NCBI GenBank assembly: GCA_030536195.1 | Contig: JAUNQL010000006.1 | Location: 1-18,381, forward strand | From: Clostridia bacterium | GTDB taxonomy: Bacteria > Bacillota > Clostridia > Oscillospirales > Acutalibacteraceae | Length of the DNA stretch: 18,381 bases | Direction: 5' to 3' | Shown: positions 1 to 7,224 of the stretch, in pieces | How the letters are laid out: each line of letters begins with the position of its first letter | How positions within the stretch are numbered: position 1 is the stretch's first letter | Notes under the pieces: generated by a model | What the model saw: the letters and a program-made list of their open reading frames with translations, nothing else | Database searches by the model: none | What the model was told of the DNA's origin: nothing | Position numbers and translations under genes: made by a program

Positions 1-797
1 TCAGTCGGCTTCTCGGTTGGCTTTTCAGTCTGAGAGTCACTAGAAGGTTCGTCCTTGGTAGTATCCTCATCAACCTGCTTGGTTACAGCCTCGCCATCCT
101 TGTTTGTCACTACCTCGCCCTGCTTGTCAGTTACAAGCTCAACAGGCTTGGAGTCCTTATCAGTTGTACCGGTTGGAACATAGACAGTTACCTTTTCAGT
201 TACTACGCTCTCTGGAGCGATAGTAACCTCATGAGTTACCATCTTGGTTGTGCCATCCTTCTTTTCAGTCTTGGTGACTTTAATAGCTGTAGTCTTATAA
301 TAATACTTCTGACCATTTTCGGCAGTGGTATCAACATACTCTGGTTTCTCAACTACGGCGATACATACATACTCGCCGTCCTTGGATGTTGCGCGATATA
401 CGTTGTACCCTATCGCGCCCTCAACTGGATCCCACTTGAGTTCATTTGCCTTGGTCGGAGCATAGCCCGGCATATCGGCGTCGCCAGAGGCGTACTTTTT
501 CCACCATGCATCGGAGTCGCCATCCTCGGCGAGTTCCTCAGCGGTAGCACCCTTCTTGCCCTTGGCATCCGACTTTTTGCCGTTCTTGCTTGCGACGCAA
601 GCAACAAGGCTGATTAAGAAAACGATGAGTACAGCTATTATGATAAGTTTCTTTTTATCAATATTCAGTTTTGGTTTTTCTGTGTCAGATGCCTCAACAG
701 ATTTGTTCTCTTTCTTTTCCTTCATATCAAGGAAGAAATCCTCTGTCTTGTCCTTGACAGAGTAGAAAGCATCTTCGACCTTTGTCCTAAAGTCCAT
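1..797 (-). CDS. Membrane-anchored fibronectin type III-domain protein, C-terminus beyond the window
   Basis: The frame is open from the ATG at 795-797 to the window edge (265 codons, no stop), so the gene is partial. The first 50 residues are charged and probably cytoplasmic. One hydrophobic segment follows at about residues 51-67 (LIIIAVLIVFLISLVAC), then a Lys/Gly/Ala-rich linker. A fibronectin type III-like fold spans about 112-175, with the marks LKWDPVEGAIGYNVYR and YVDTTAENGQKYYYK. After it comes a Thr/Lys/Glu-rich stretch with an imperfect 8-residue repeat (VTDKQGEV, VTNKDGEA) and TEKPTEKPT. I infer a single-pass protein with the FN3 part and repeats outside the cell, possibly as a spacer to a missing C-terminal domain. 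LVAC at 64-67 looks like a lipobox, but it lies too far from the N-terminus for an ordinary lipoprotein signal. A GGAAGG ribosome site precedes the start. The gene is 17 bp after degV and probably cotranscribed. Its substrate or partner is unknown. Confidence 0.85.
   Translation of the reverse strand, partial: MDFRTKVEDAFYSVKDKTEDFFLDMKEKKENKSVEASDTEKPKLNIDKKKLIIIAVLIVFLISLVACVASKNGKKSDAKGKKGATAEELAEDGDSDAWWKKYASGDADMPGYAPTKANELKWDPVEGAIGYNVYRATSKDGEYVCIAVVEKPEYVDTTAENGQKYYYKTTAIKVTKTEKKDGTTKMVTHEVTIAPESVVTEKVTVYVPTGTTDKDSKPVELVTDKQGEVVTNKDGEAVTKQVDEDTTKDEPSSDSQTEKPTEKPT
81..134 (-). repeat. Short in-frame coding repeat, VTxKxGEx, about 2.5 units of 24 nt
   Basis: Residues 222-239 of the FN3 protein read VTDKQGEV, VTNKDGEA, then VTK. 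This is an 8-residue period (24 bases) that decays after the second unit. Such Lys/Asp/Gly/Thr repeats are common as flexible spacers in clostridial surface proteins, and a spacer role is inferred here. Confidence 0.5.
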
Positions 798-814
798 CAA
801 AAAACCTTCCTAGT

Positions 815-1702
815 TTATTTTAAATATTCCTCAAATTTTGGCTCATAAGCGTTGAGGCAGACAGCCGCAACGATAGATGGGCCTGTGTGAGCACCGATTG
901 CACAGCCAACCTGTGTCTCAACGATGTCACGTACGTTGTACTTCTCACGAAGTTCAGCTTTGAGTCCCTCGAAAGAATCGACGTCAGTACCATAGCATGC
1001 ACCGATAACTTGCTTGTCGAGCTCGACACCGTTCTCGCCGATGAGTTCAACGACACGTGCCATGGCCTTCTTCCAGCCACGAACTTTCTCAGTAGCCTTA
1101 AGAGCACCGTTTTCATCTGTCATAAGGATAGGCTTGATATCAAGCATGCCACCTACAACAAATGATGCCTTACTTACACGGCCACCAGCATAGAGGTAGT
1201 CAAGTGACTGTACAGCAATTACGTGAACCATGTGGTCACAGAAGAACTGAGCAGCCTCCATGATAACTTCCTTTGGTGCGCCGTTCCTTTGCATCCTAAG
1301 GAGACGCTCAACTACGAGGCCGTATCCGATAGATGCACAGTGTGAGTCGATAATTGTAATCTCAAAGTCAGGGTACTCCTCAAGTACCTCTTGCTTTGCC
1401 AAAGTTGCAGCCTGGAATGTGCCAGCTACACCTGTTGAGAAACAGATGTAGAGGACCTCATCCCCACGCTTTGCGAACTCAGTGAAATACTCTTGGAACA
1501 TGAGTTCTGAGATATGATATGTTTTGATTTCCTTAACGCCTTCCTCTTGAATCTTGTAAAACTCATCAGGGAAGATGGATACGCCATCGCGTAAATCCTC
1601 GTTGTCTATTGTTACCGGTGTAGGCATTACAAAAAGGCCATACTCATCGATAACACTCTTTGGTATATCTGACGCAGAGTCAGTAATAATACAAAAAGCC
1701 AT
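815..1702 (-). CDS. DegV family fatty acid-binding protein (FakB-like)
   Basis: This 295-residue protein has the normal length and hallmarks of the DegV family. These are the N-terminal TDSASDIP (residues 8-14), the lipid-carboxylate loop FSTGVAGTFQ (88-97), DSHCASIGYG (119-128), GGRVSK (173-178), a DIKPIL strand (188-193) and the C-terminal GAHTGPSIV (270-278). Characterised members (FakB) bind a fatty acid and present it to the kinase FakA, so that exogenous fatty acids enter phospholipid synthesis as acyl-phosphates. No FakA (DAK-domain) gene is visible here, so the exact partner is unknown. The protein should be cytoplasmic. The ATG is preceded by GAAAGGA at a normal distance. The gene lies 31 bp after asnS and 17 bp before the FN3 gene, with no terminator on either side, so it is the middle gene of a likely three-gene transcript. 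Many Clostridia carry several DegV paralogues, so ligand specificity cannot be assigned. Confidence 0.93.
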   Translation of the reverse strand: MAFCIITDSASDIPKSVIDEYGLFVMPTPVTIDNEDLRDGVSIFPDEFYKIQEEGVKEIKTYHISELMFQEYFTEFAKRGDEVLYICFSTGVAGTFQAATLAKQEVLEEYPDFEITIIDSHCASIGYGLVVERLLRMQRNGAPKEVIMEAAQFFCDHMVHVIAVQSLDYLYAGGRVSKASFVVGGMLDIKPILMTDENGALKATEKVRGWKKAMARVVELIGENGVELDKQVIGACYGTDVDSFEGLKAELREKYNVRDIVETQVGCAIGAHTGPSIVAAVCLNAYEPKFEEYLK

Positions 1703-1733
1703 AACTATTTCCTTTCAAAATGGTAAGAGTCAC

Positions 1734-3128
1734 TTACCTAATATTGCCAACTGTTCTTGGGAACAGTATTACATCTCGAATGTTTTGTACGCCAGTTACG
1801 TACATAAGCATACGCTCAAAACCTAAGCCAAATCCGCTGTGTGGAACAGAGCCGAATTTGCGAAGGTCAATATAGTCGTGGTAATCATCAATGTTCATGC
1901 CACGTACGTTCATAGCCTCAAGCAACTTGTCATAGTCAGCTTCACGCTCTGAACAGCCAATGATTTCTCCTATTCCAGGAACTAAAAGGTCTGTCGCAGC
2001 AACAGTCTTTCCATCTGGGTTTTGCTTCATATAGAAAGATTTTATTTCCTTTGGATAGTTAGTTACGAATACCGGTTTCTTGAACACCTCCTCTGTGATG
2101 TAACGCTCATGCTCAGTCTGGAGGTCGCATCCCCACTCAACTGGGAACTTGAATTCAACTGGAGCGTCCTTCAAAATTTCAATAGCCTTTGTGTAATCGA
2201 GAACTTCAAAGTCGCTATCAATTACGTTTTGAAGTTTCTCGCGAAGTCCCTTCTCGAAGAATCTCTCGAAGAAATCGAGCTCAGCAGGGCACTGCTCCAT
2301 AACGCTGCGTGTTATGGACTTGATCATATCCTCTGCGATTTCGATTATGTCAGGGAGCTCTGCAAAAGCTACCTCTGGCTCAACATGCCAGAACTCTGCA
2401 ACGTGACGCGTTGTGTTAGAGTTCTCGGCTCTGAATGATGGGCCAAATGTATATATCTTACCGAACGCCATAGCGGCAACTTCGCCCTCAAGCTGTCCGG
2501 AAACGGATAAACCTGTTTTCTTGCCAAAGAAGTCGTCAGCGTAGTACTCCTCTGCTGACTCGTACTTCTTAGCGTCGTCATAGTTTTGAGTTGTTACGAT
2601 GAACATCTCGCCAGCACCCTCACAGTCTGAGCCTGTGATGAGTGGTGAGTTTACATAGACGTAATGTCTGTCCTGGAAGTACTGGTGAATAGCCTGTGCA
2701 AGAACAGAGCGAACGCGGAATACTGCGTTGAATGTATTTGTACGAACACGAAGATGAGGCATTGTGCGTAAGGTCTCAAGATTGGTGCGCTTTTTCTGAA
2801 GTGGGTAGTCCTCTGGGCATGCGCCGAGGAGCTCGATGTCGGAGACGTTGATTTCAACGCCGCCGTCCTGTGCAACAGCAGAAGGTACAACTGTACCAAC
2901 CACCTTGAGTGATGAGCCAAGCTTGGTGAAGTTTGACATCTCGCCTGCCTTGGCGAATGTCTCCTTATCAACTACAAGTTGGATGTGCTTGAGTGTTGTG
3001 CCGTCGTTGAGCTCGATGAATGCCATTGTCTTGGAATCACGAGCTGTACGAACCCAGCCACAAACTGTTACTTCTTTGCCGACGTATTCCTTGTCGGTCA
3101 TTACCTCAATGATGTCTACGTGTTTCAT
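1734..3128 (-). CDS. asnS: Asparagine--tRNA ligase (AsnRS)
   Basis: This class IIb aminoacyl-tRNA synthetase charges tRNA-Asn with asparagine in the cytoplasm. At 464 residues it is about the length of the E. coli enzyme. An N-terminal OB-fold anticodon-binding domain covers about residues 15-105, starting TVCGWVRTARDSK. The catalytic domain follows, with SPLITGSDCEGAGEMF (161-176), motif 2 FRAENSNTTRHVAEFWHVE (232-250) and C-terminal motif 3 GFGLGFERMLMYVTG. SDCEGAGEMF and the AEFWHVEPE sequence favour AsnRS over the closely related AspRS. A direct AsnRS does not exclude a GatCAB route elsewhere in the genome. The ATG has an AGAGG site (3137-3141) 8 bases upstream, and a well-formed promoter lies just beyond. 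It is the first gene of the asnS-degV-FN3 set. No T-box-like leader is possible, because the leader is only about 50 nt. Confidence 0.97.
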   Translation of the reverse strand: MKHVDIIEVMTDKEYVGKEVTVCGWVRTARDSKTMAFIELNDGTTLKHIQLVVDKETFAKAGEMSNFTKLGSSLKVVGTVVPSAVAQDGGVEINVSDIELLGACPEDYPLQKKRTNLETLRTMPHLRVRTNTFNAVFRVRSVLAQAIHQYFQDRHYVYVNSPLITGSDCEGAGEMFIVTTQNYDDAKKYESAEEYYADDFFGKKTGLSVSGQLEGEVAAMAFGKIYTFGPSFRAENSNTTRHVAEFWHVEPEVAFAELPDIIEIAEDMIKSITRSVMEQCPAELDFFERFFEKGLREKLQNVIDSDFEVLDYTKAIEILKDAPVEFKFPVEWGCDLQTEHERYITEEVFKKPVFVTNYPKEIKSFYMKQNPDGKTVAATDLLVPGIGEIIGCSEREADYDKLLEAMNVRGMNIDDYHDYIDLRKFGSVPHSGFGLGFERMLMYVTGVQNIRDVILFPRTVGNIR

Positions 3129-3184
3129 TAATCTTACCTCTATTAATAATAAATAATATAAAAATAAATATAATATAGCACTTT

Positions 3185-3213
3185 ATTTTACCATAACTGT
3201 TTGCATAAATCAA
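3185..3213 (-). promoter_or_regulatory. Predicted asnS promoter (sigma-A type, extended -10)
   Basis: On the minus strand the -35 is TTGATT (3208-3213), the spacer is exactly 17 nt and the -10 is TAAAAT (3185-3190), preceded by TGG, which makes an extended -10. Initiation near 3178 would leave a leader of about 50 nt that contains the AGAGG ribosome site. Inferred from sequence only. Confidence 0.7.
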
Positions 3214-3229
3214 TTTATTGTGTTAAAGT
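3201..3229 (+). promoter_or_regulatory. Possible promoter of the MATE gene
   Basis: On the plus strand TTGCAT (3201-3206), a 17-nt spacer and TAAAGT (3224-3229) form a weak promoter whose start would fall at about 3236-3239, on or just before the start codon. A perfect TATAAT at 3169-3174 is an alternative -10, but it lacks a good -35. Low certainty. Confidence 0.3.
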
Positions 3230-3238
3230 ATTTGCATT

Positions 3239-4570
3239 ATGAGAATAAAATTATCAGAACATTTTACTTACAAAAAAATACTTAGACTAGTTCTCCCCTC
3301 CTCGGCAATGATGGTCTTCATATCAATTTACGGTATGGTTGATGGCTTCTTCGTTTCTAATTTCGTTGGGGAGACTTCTTTTGCTGCCGTAAACCTCACG
3401 TGGCCTGCAATCATGATCTTTGGCGGTGTTGGATTTATGTTCGGCACCGGCGGCAACGCGATTATTTCAAGGGCGCTGGGCGAGGGCAAGCGAGAGGACG
3501 CGAATGCATACTTCTCGCTAGTAATATATGCAACAATCCTAGTGGGAGTGTTGCTGTCCGCCATCGCACTGCTCCTGCGTGAGCCAATCTGCAGGTTGCT
3601 CGGTGCCGAAGGTGAGTTACTTGAGAAGTGTATGCTCTACTGCAGTGTCATCTTCCCGTGCATACCATTTTTCATGCTGCAGAACGTTTTCCAAGCGCTC
3701 TGCGCAACCGCCGAGAAACCAAAGCTGAGCCTCTACGCTACAATTGCTGCGGGCCTGTCGAACGTCGCACTTGATGCGTTTTTCATTCTCGGATTAAAAC
3801 TCGACCTACTCGGCGCAGCGCTTGGTACAGCATCCACTCAGGTGCTCGGTGGACTCGTTCCACTCATCTATTTCTGCAAGAAAAACAACAGCCTTTTGAA
3901 GCTTGGTAAGACCAAGTTCTATGGCAAAGTTTTAATCAAAACTTGCACCAACGGTGCATCGGAACTTGTTTCAAATATCACACTCAGTCTCGTCAGTATC
4001 CTCTATAACTTACAGATGATTAAAATCGCTGGCGAACTCGGTGTTAACGCGTACGGCATCATCATGTATGTCGCCTTTGTTATCATCTCAATCTACATCG
4101 GCTACACCGTTGGTATAGCCCCAGTAGTTGGCTACAACTTTGGTGCACAGAACATCGATGAACTCCAAAACGTATACAAGAAAAGTCTCGTAATTACGGC
4201 ATTTGGAGGTGCATTTGGCGCACTGATTTCAGAGGTTCTTGCAAAACCATTTACCCTAGTTTTTGCAAGTGGCAATCCAGAACTTATAGACATGACCGTT
4301 CATGGATTCCGCATCTTCGCCATTGCCTTTCTCTTTGGCGGATTCTCAATGTTCGCATCCGCATTTTTCACAGCACTTGGCAACGGCGCAGTCTCTGCGA
4401 CCATCGCATTCCTTCGCACTTTCGTCTTCCAAATTATCCCGCTCTACATACTACCGCGCTTCTTTGGAATTGACGGTATCTGGCTCGCGATGCTCACCGC
4501 AGAGGTCCTTGGCCTCATCGTAAGTTTTGCTTTCCTTATCGCAAAGCACAAACACTACAATTACTACTAA
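3239..4570 (+). CDS. MATE family multidrug/toxin export transporter
   Basis: The 443-residue protein is hydrophobic throughout, with about 12 membrane segments in two similar halves, as in MATE cation-coupled exporters. Family marks are the N-terminal PSSAMMVFISIYGMVDGFFVS (first membrane segment), FGTGGNAIISRALGEGKREDA in the first half, and the second-half counterpart PVVGYNFGAQN. The clostridial subfamily commonly begins MRIKLS-HFTYKK, and this protein begins MRIKLSEHFTYKK, which supports the ATG at 3239. No clear Shine-Dalgarno sequence precedes it. Substrate cannot be predicted; cationic drugs, dyes or metabolites are typical, moved by Na+ or H+ antiport. It is a single-gene unit transcribed away from asnS, closed by the hairpin at 4583, and convergent with luxS. 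It is one of only two plus-strand genes in the window, and its third codon positions look C-rich compared with the minus-strand genes. Confidence 0.93.
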   Translation: MRIKLSEHFTYKKILRLVLPSSAMMVFISIYGMVDGFFVSNFVGETSFAAVNLTWPAIMIFGGVGFMFGTGGNAIISRALGEGKREDANAYFSLVIYATILVGVLLSAIALLLREPICRLLGAEGELLEKCMLYCSVIFPCIPFFMLQNVFQALCATAEKPKLSLYATIAAGLSNVALDAFFILGLKLDLLGAALGTASTQVLGGLVPLIYFCKKNNSLLKLGKTKFYGKVLIKTCTNGASELVSNITLSLVSILYNLQMIKIAGELGVNAYGIIMYVAFVIISIYIGYTVGIAPVVGYNFGAQNIDELQNVYKKSLVITAFGGAFGALISEVLAKPFTLVFASGNPELIDMTVHGFRIFAIAFLFGGFSMFASAFFTALGNGAVSATIAFLRTFVFQIIPLYILPRFFGIDGIWLAMLTAEVLGLIVSFAFLIAKHKHYNYY

Positions 4571-4582
4571 TACAAAGAATAA

Positions 4583-4614
4583 GACCCGGAAGCCTCGCTT
4601 CCGGGTCCTTTTTT
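4583..4614 (+). terminator. Intrinsic terminator between the MATE gene and luxS
   Basis: A perfect 10-bp stem (GACCCGGAAG, 4583-4592, with CTTCCGGGTC, 4598-4607) and a 5-nt loop are followed by CTTTTTT on the plus strand, 12 bases after the MATE stop. Read from the other side, the same stem lies 5 bases past the luxS stop and is followed by TTATTCTTT, so it probably also ends the luxS transcript with a weaker U-tract. Confidence 0.9.
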
Positions 4615-5077
4615 ATTCATAGTCGTAGTCAAATTTTTCTGGCGTCCAGTCCGCTAACACATCAAGCATATCAACAGCTGCCACCTTGGCATCTGGGAGG
4701 TTATGCTCCTTGTAGTTGCCACATTCCTTGCGCTTTGCACCAGGAATTTCACCCTCGAAATCCCTGATAAATGCGAATGAATCCAAGACAAGTTTAAGTA
4801 CTCCATCAAGGGCCACATCATCGCGAAGGACCATGTAAAATCCTGTGCGACAACCCATAGGTCCGATGTAGATTACGGAGTCCTTATACTCACTATTTCT
4901 CGCATAAGTTGCAAAGAGATGCTCAAAGGTATGGAGTGCTCCATTTGAGAGATAATCCCCCATGTTAGGGCGTTTCATACGGATGTCGTATGTCACCACA
5001 TCACCATCTACACGGGATACATAGATGCCCTTTTGAAGCTTGTCGTGATCAATTGAAAAACTTGCAATTTTATCCAT
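4613..5077 (-). CDS. luxS: S-ribosylhomocysteine lyase
   Basis: LuxS cleaves S-ribosylhomocysteine to homocysteine and 4,5-dihydroxy-2,3-pentanedione, the precursor of autoinducer-2. The 154-residue protein has the normal length and all key residues. The metal site is H49 and H53 in the HTFEH motif plus C119 in the KECGNY segment. The catalytic Cys is C76 in IGPMGCRTGFY, and the general base is E52. The signature usually reads HTIEH or HTLEH, and Phe here is a mild variation. It is cytoplasmic and works as a homodimer. The ATG follows the permease stop by 3 bp, and its ribosome site AGGAG lies in the last permease codons, so translation is probably coupled. It is the last gene of the apparent seven-gene operon headed by mtnN, which makes its substrate. 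Confidence 0.97.
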   Translation of the reverse strand: MDKIASFSIDHDKLQKGIYVSRVDGDVVTYDIRMKRPNMGDYLSNGALHTFEHLFATYARNSEYKDSVIYIGPMGCRTGFYMVLRDDVALDGVLKLVLDSFAFIRDFEGEIPGAKRKECGNYKEHNLPDAKVAAVDMLDVLADWTPEKFDYDYE

Positions 5078-5080
5078 TTT

Positions 5081-6325
5081 CTACTCCTGCTTTGTAGTTA
5101 AAATTTTCCAAATATCCTTAAACTTTGGTGGGTTACCGTAGAGCAAAACGCCTGCTCGATAGATCTTGGCACATGCAATACCAAGGAGGACAATTGTCGC
5201 AACTTGGATGCCAATTGAGAGTGCAATTTCCCATACAGCAACCGTACCCATACAGATGCGAACTAGCATAATCATAGGGGCAAAGGTTGGAAGGAACGAG
5301 CATACAACAAAGAATGTGTTGTCTATGTTGCCACTTGTCATGCCAAAAACAGCAACCATAAATGCGATAATGAAAATCAAGTTAATTGGCAATGTAAGTG
5401 CGCCAAGGTCCTCGGCGCGAGATGCGAGTGAGCCCGCAGCGCCAAACATAAACGCATAAATGAAATAACCAAGGATAAAGAAAACGACGGAGTAAACTGC
5501 GACACTTACAGGCATGCCAAAGATGGCTGTAAGTATGTCATTTTCAATAATATCCTTGTTAAATTGATAACTGCCAATGGCAGTAGCAAAGATGATAACT
5601 ATCTGCAAAAGGCCAGCGGAACCAGAGCCCAAAACCTTACCAAACATCAAGTTCATAGGCTTGGCTGAAGTTATCAAAACCTCCATGCATCTGGTGCTCT
5701 TCTCACCTGCGACAGAACTTGCAACGAACTGTCCATAGAGCAAGAGGACCATGTAAAGCACCATAATTACGGCGTATGTGTAGAGGAAACTCTGAGTCTG
5801 ATCTTTACCCGTAATTACAATGTCTCCATCAATTTGAGTGTTTAGTGCCTCATTCACCTCATCAGGTGAGAGGCCCTTATTTGCAAGGTATGTGTAACGA
5901 TAATTGGTCTGCAAAATTGAATTGACAATTTCTTGAGCATAGTCATACATACCAGCTGTTTCAACTATGTACTGATACTTAGTTTCCGACTCAATAATTA
6001 TTGCCGATTCAACATAGCCCTTTTTGACAACTTGCTTCATATTCTTAGACGTTTCCTCGATGATTTCATAGTCATCGCCAAACGCCTCTGAAAGCGCAGC
6101 AATCAATGCGTCAGTATCAATATCGCTGTGATTTTGTACAGCGATTTTCTTAGGCTCCTTTTCGCCGCCAAGGTCGTCAATGCTTGTACCTAGGGCGTTT
6201 TCAAGGCGAGTAAAGTTGAGTGAGAGCAAGATGCCAATCACGAGCAAAATTGTGATTACCTTAAAAATTTTGCTCTGGAGTTGGCCTAAAAGTTCGAATT
6301 TAAATACTGTAAAGAACTGTCTCAT
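5081..6325 (-). CDS. ABC-2 type transporter permease (NatB-like)
   Basis: The 414-residue protein has the NatB/ABC-2 exporter layout. One membrane segment lies near the N-terminus (about 21-37), followed by an external domain of about 145 residues, then a bundle of about five or six segments (roughly 182-200, 235-252, 273-295, 312-328, 338-358, 367-385). The diagnostic cytoplasmic loop EKSTRCMEVLITSAKPMNLMFGK starts at residue 208 and matches the EKE-R-MEVLLTS pattern of Na+-export type permeases. The start ATG overlaps the ATPase stop (ATGA), and GGAGGTGGC just upstream serves as ribosome site. It should form a complex with the product of the preceding gene. The substrate is unknown: NatAB exports Na+, but close relatives are implicated in antibiotic or peptide export. 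Confidence 0.9.
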   Translation of the reverse strand: MRQFFTVFKFELLGQLQSKIFKVITILLVIGILLSLNFTRLENALGTSIDDLGGEKEPKKIAVQNHSDIDTDALIAALSEAFGDDYEIIEETSKNMKQVVKKGYVESAIIIESETKYQYIVETAGMYDYAQEIVNSILQTNYRYTYLANKGLSPDEVNEALNTQIDGDIVITGKDQTQSFLYTYAVIMVLYMVLLLYGQFVASSVAGEKSTRCMEVLITSAKPMNLMFGKVLGSGSAGLLQIVIIFATAIGSYQFNKDIIENDILTAIFGMPVSVAVYSVVFFILGYFIYAFMFGAAGSLASRAEDLGALTLPINLIFIIAFMVAVFGMTSGNIDNTFFVVCSFLPTFAPMIMLVRICMGTVAVWEIALSIGIQVATIVLLGIACAKIYRAGVLLYGNPPKFKDIWKILTTKQE

Positions 6326-7224
6326 TCTGCCACCTCCGTATAGTCAACGAAGATCTCAGCAAGGGATGGTTCGTAGTCTGAAACACCTGAAAAACCGATG
6401 TCGGACTTGGCGAGATTTGCCATGAAATCCTTGATTGTTGTGCCGTCAGTCAGCTCCACTTTATAGCCGTTTTCAGCCCTCTCAAAGTTGCTAATTGTTG
6501 CATCATTTGAGAGGTAACTTTCTGCCTTTTCATCATCTGTAACAAAGGAAACAAGGTTCTTGGTATAGCTGTGCTTGATATCCTTAATCGTGCCAGAAAC
6601 AGCAACTTTGCCGCTGTTGATGATGACGATGTTGTTGCAAAATTCCTCGATGTAATTCATCTGATGGCTAGAGAAAATTACAATCTTGCCACCTTCGATA
6701 AGTTCCCGAACTACGTCCTTTAAGAGCATCGCGTTAACTGGGTCGAGGCCAGAAAATGGCTCGTCTAAGATGACGATATCAGGGTCGCAAATGAGCGTTG
6801 CAATCAGCTGAATCTTCTGCTGGTTGCCCTTGGACAACGTCTCAAGTTTTGCGTCCTTGTACTCTGTCATCTGGAGTTTTTCGAGCAACTCGTCAGCGCG
6901 AGATTTTGCAGTCGCCTTATCAAGACCACGCAAATTAGCGAAGTAGATAAGCTGCTCCATAATCTTCTTTTTTGGATAAAGTCCGCGCTCCTCAGGCATG
7001 TATCCGACATTGATGTCGCGGATACTGAGAGGCTTGCCATCAAGCAAAATCTCGCCGCTGTTTGGCTCGAAAAGTTGCATAATGATGCGGATTGTTGTAG
7101 TTTTGCCAGCGCCATTTCGGCCAAGAAGGCCCAATGCCTCTCCACTCTCAACAGAGAAGGAGATGCCTGATAGCACTTGCTTTTCACCAAAGGATTTGGT
7201 GATATCTCTTACTTCAAGTTTCAC
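6322..7224 (-). CDS. ABC transporter ATP-binding protein (NatA-like)
   Basis: This 300-residue nucleotide-binding subunit should power the adjacent permease. It has Walker A GRNGAGKTTT (35-44), the family Q-loop region, an ABC signature LSKGNQQK (130-137), Walker B DIVILDEPFSGLDP (149-162) with catalytic E155, and the H-loop histidine in FSSHQM (184-189). LSKGNQQK instead of LSGGQ is typical of the NatA/YhaQ group. About 110 residues follow the core and form the usual C-terminal extension. The start is GTG (7222-7224), which overlaps the tex stop as GTGA; AAAGGTG lies a little upstream. No in-frame ATG would keep the conserved first strand (KLEVRDITKSFGEKQVL), so GTG is preferred. Both ends overlap neighbours, so it is translationally coupled to tex and the permease. 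Confidence 0.93.
   Translation of the reverse strand: MKLEVRDITKSFGEKQVLSGISFSVESGEALGLLGRNGAGKTTTIRIIMQLFEPNSGEILLDGKPLSIRDINVGYMPEERGLYPKKKIMEQLIYFANLRGLDKATAKSRADELLEKLQMTEYKDAKLETLSKGNQQKIQLIATLICDPDIVILDEPFSGLDPVNAMLLKDVVRELIEGGKIVIFSSHQMNYIEEFCNNIVIINSGKVAVSGTIKDIKHSYTKNLVSFVTDDEKAESYLSNDATISNFERAENGYKVELTDGTTIKDFMANLAKSDIGFSGVSDYEPSLAEIFVDYTEVAE

Noticed and set aside
231..617. A 128-codon hydrophobic plus-strand frame near the left edge
   Set aside because: It is antisense to the FN3 protein frame, whose FN3 motifs are clear. The hydrophobicity is an artefact of reading Lys/Asp/Glu/Thr codons in reverse.
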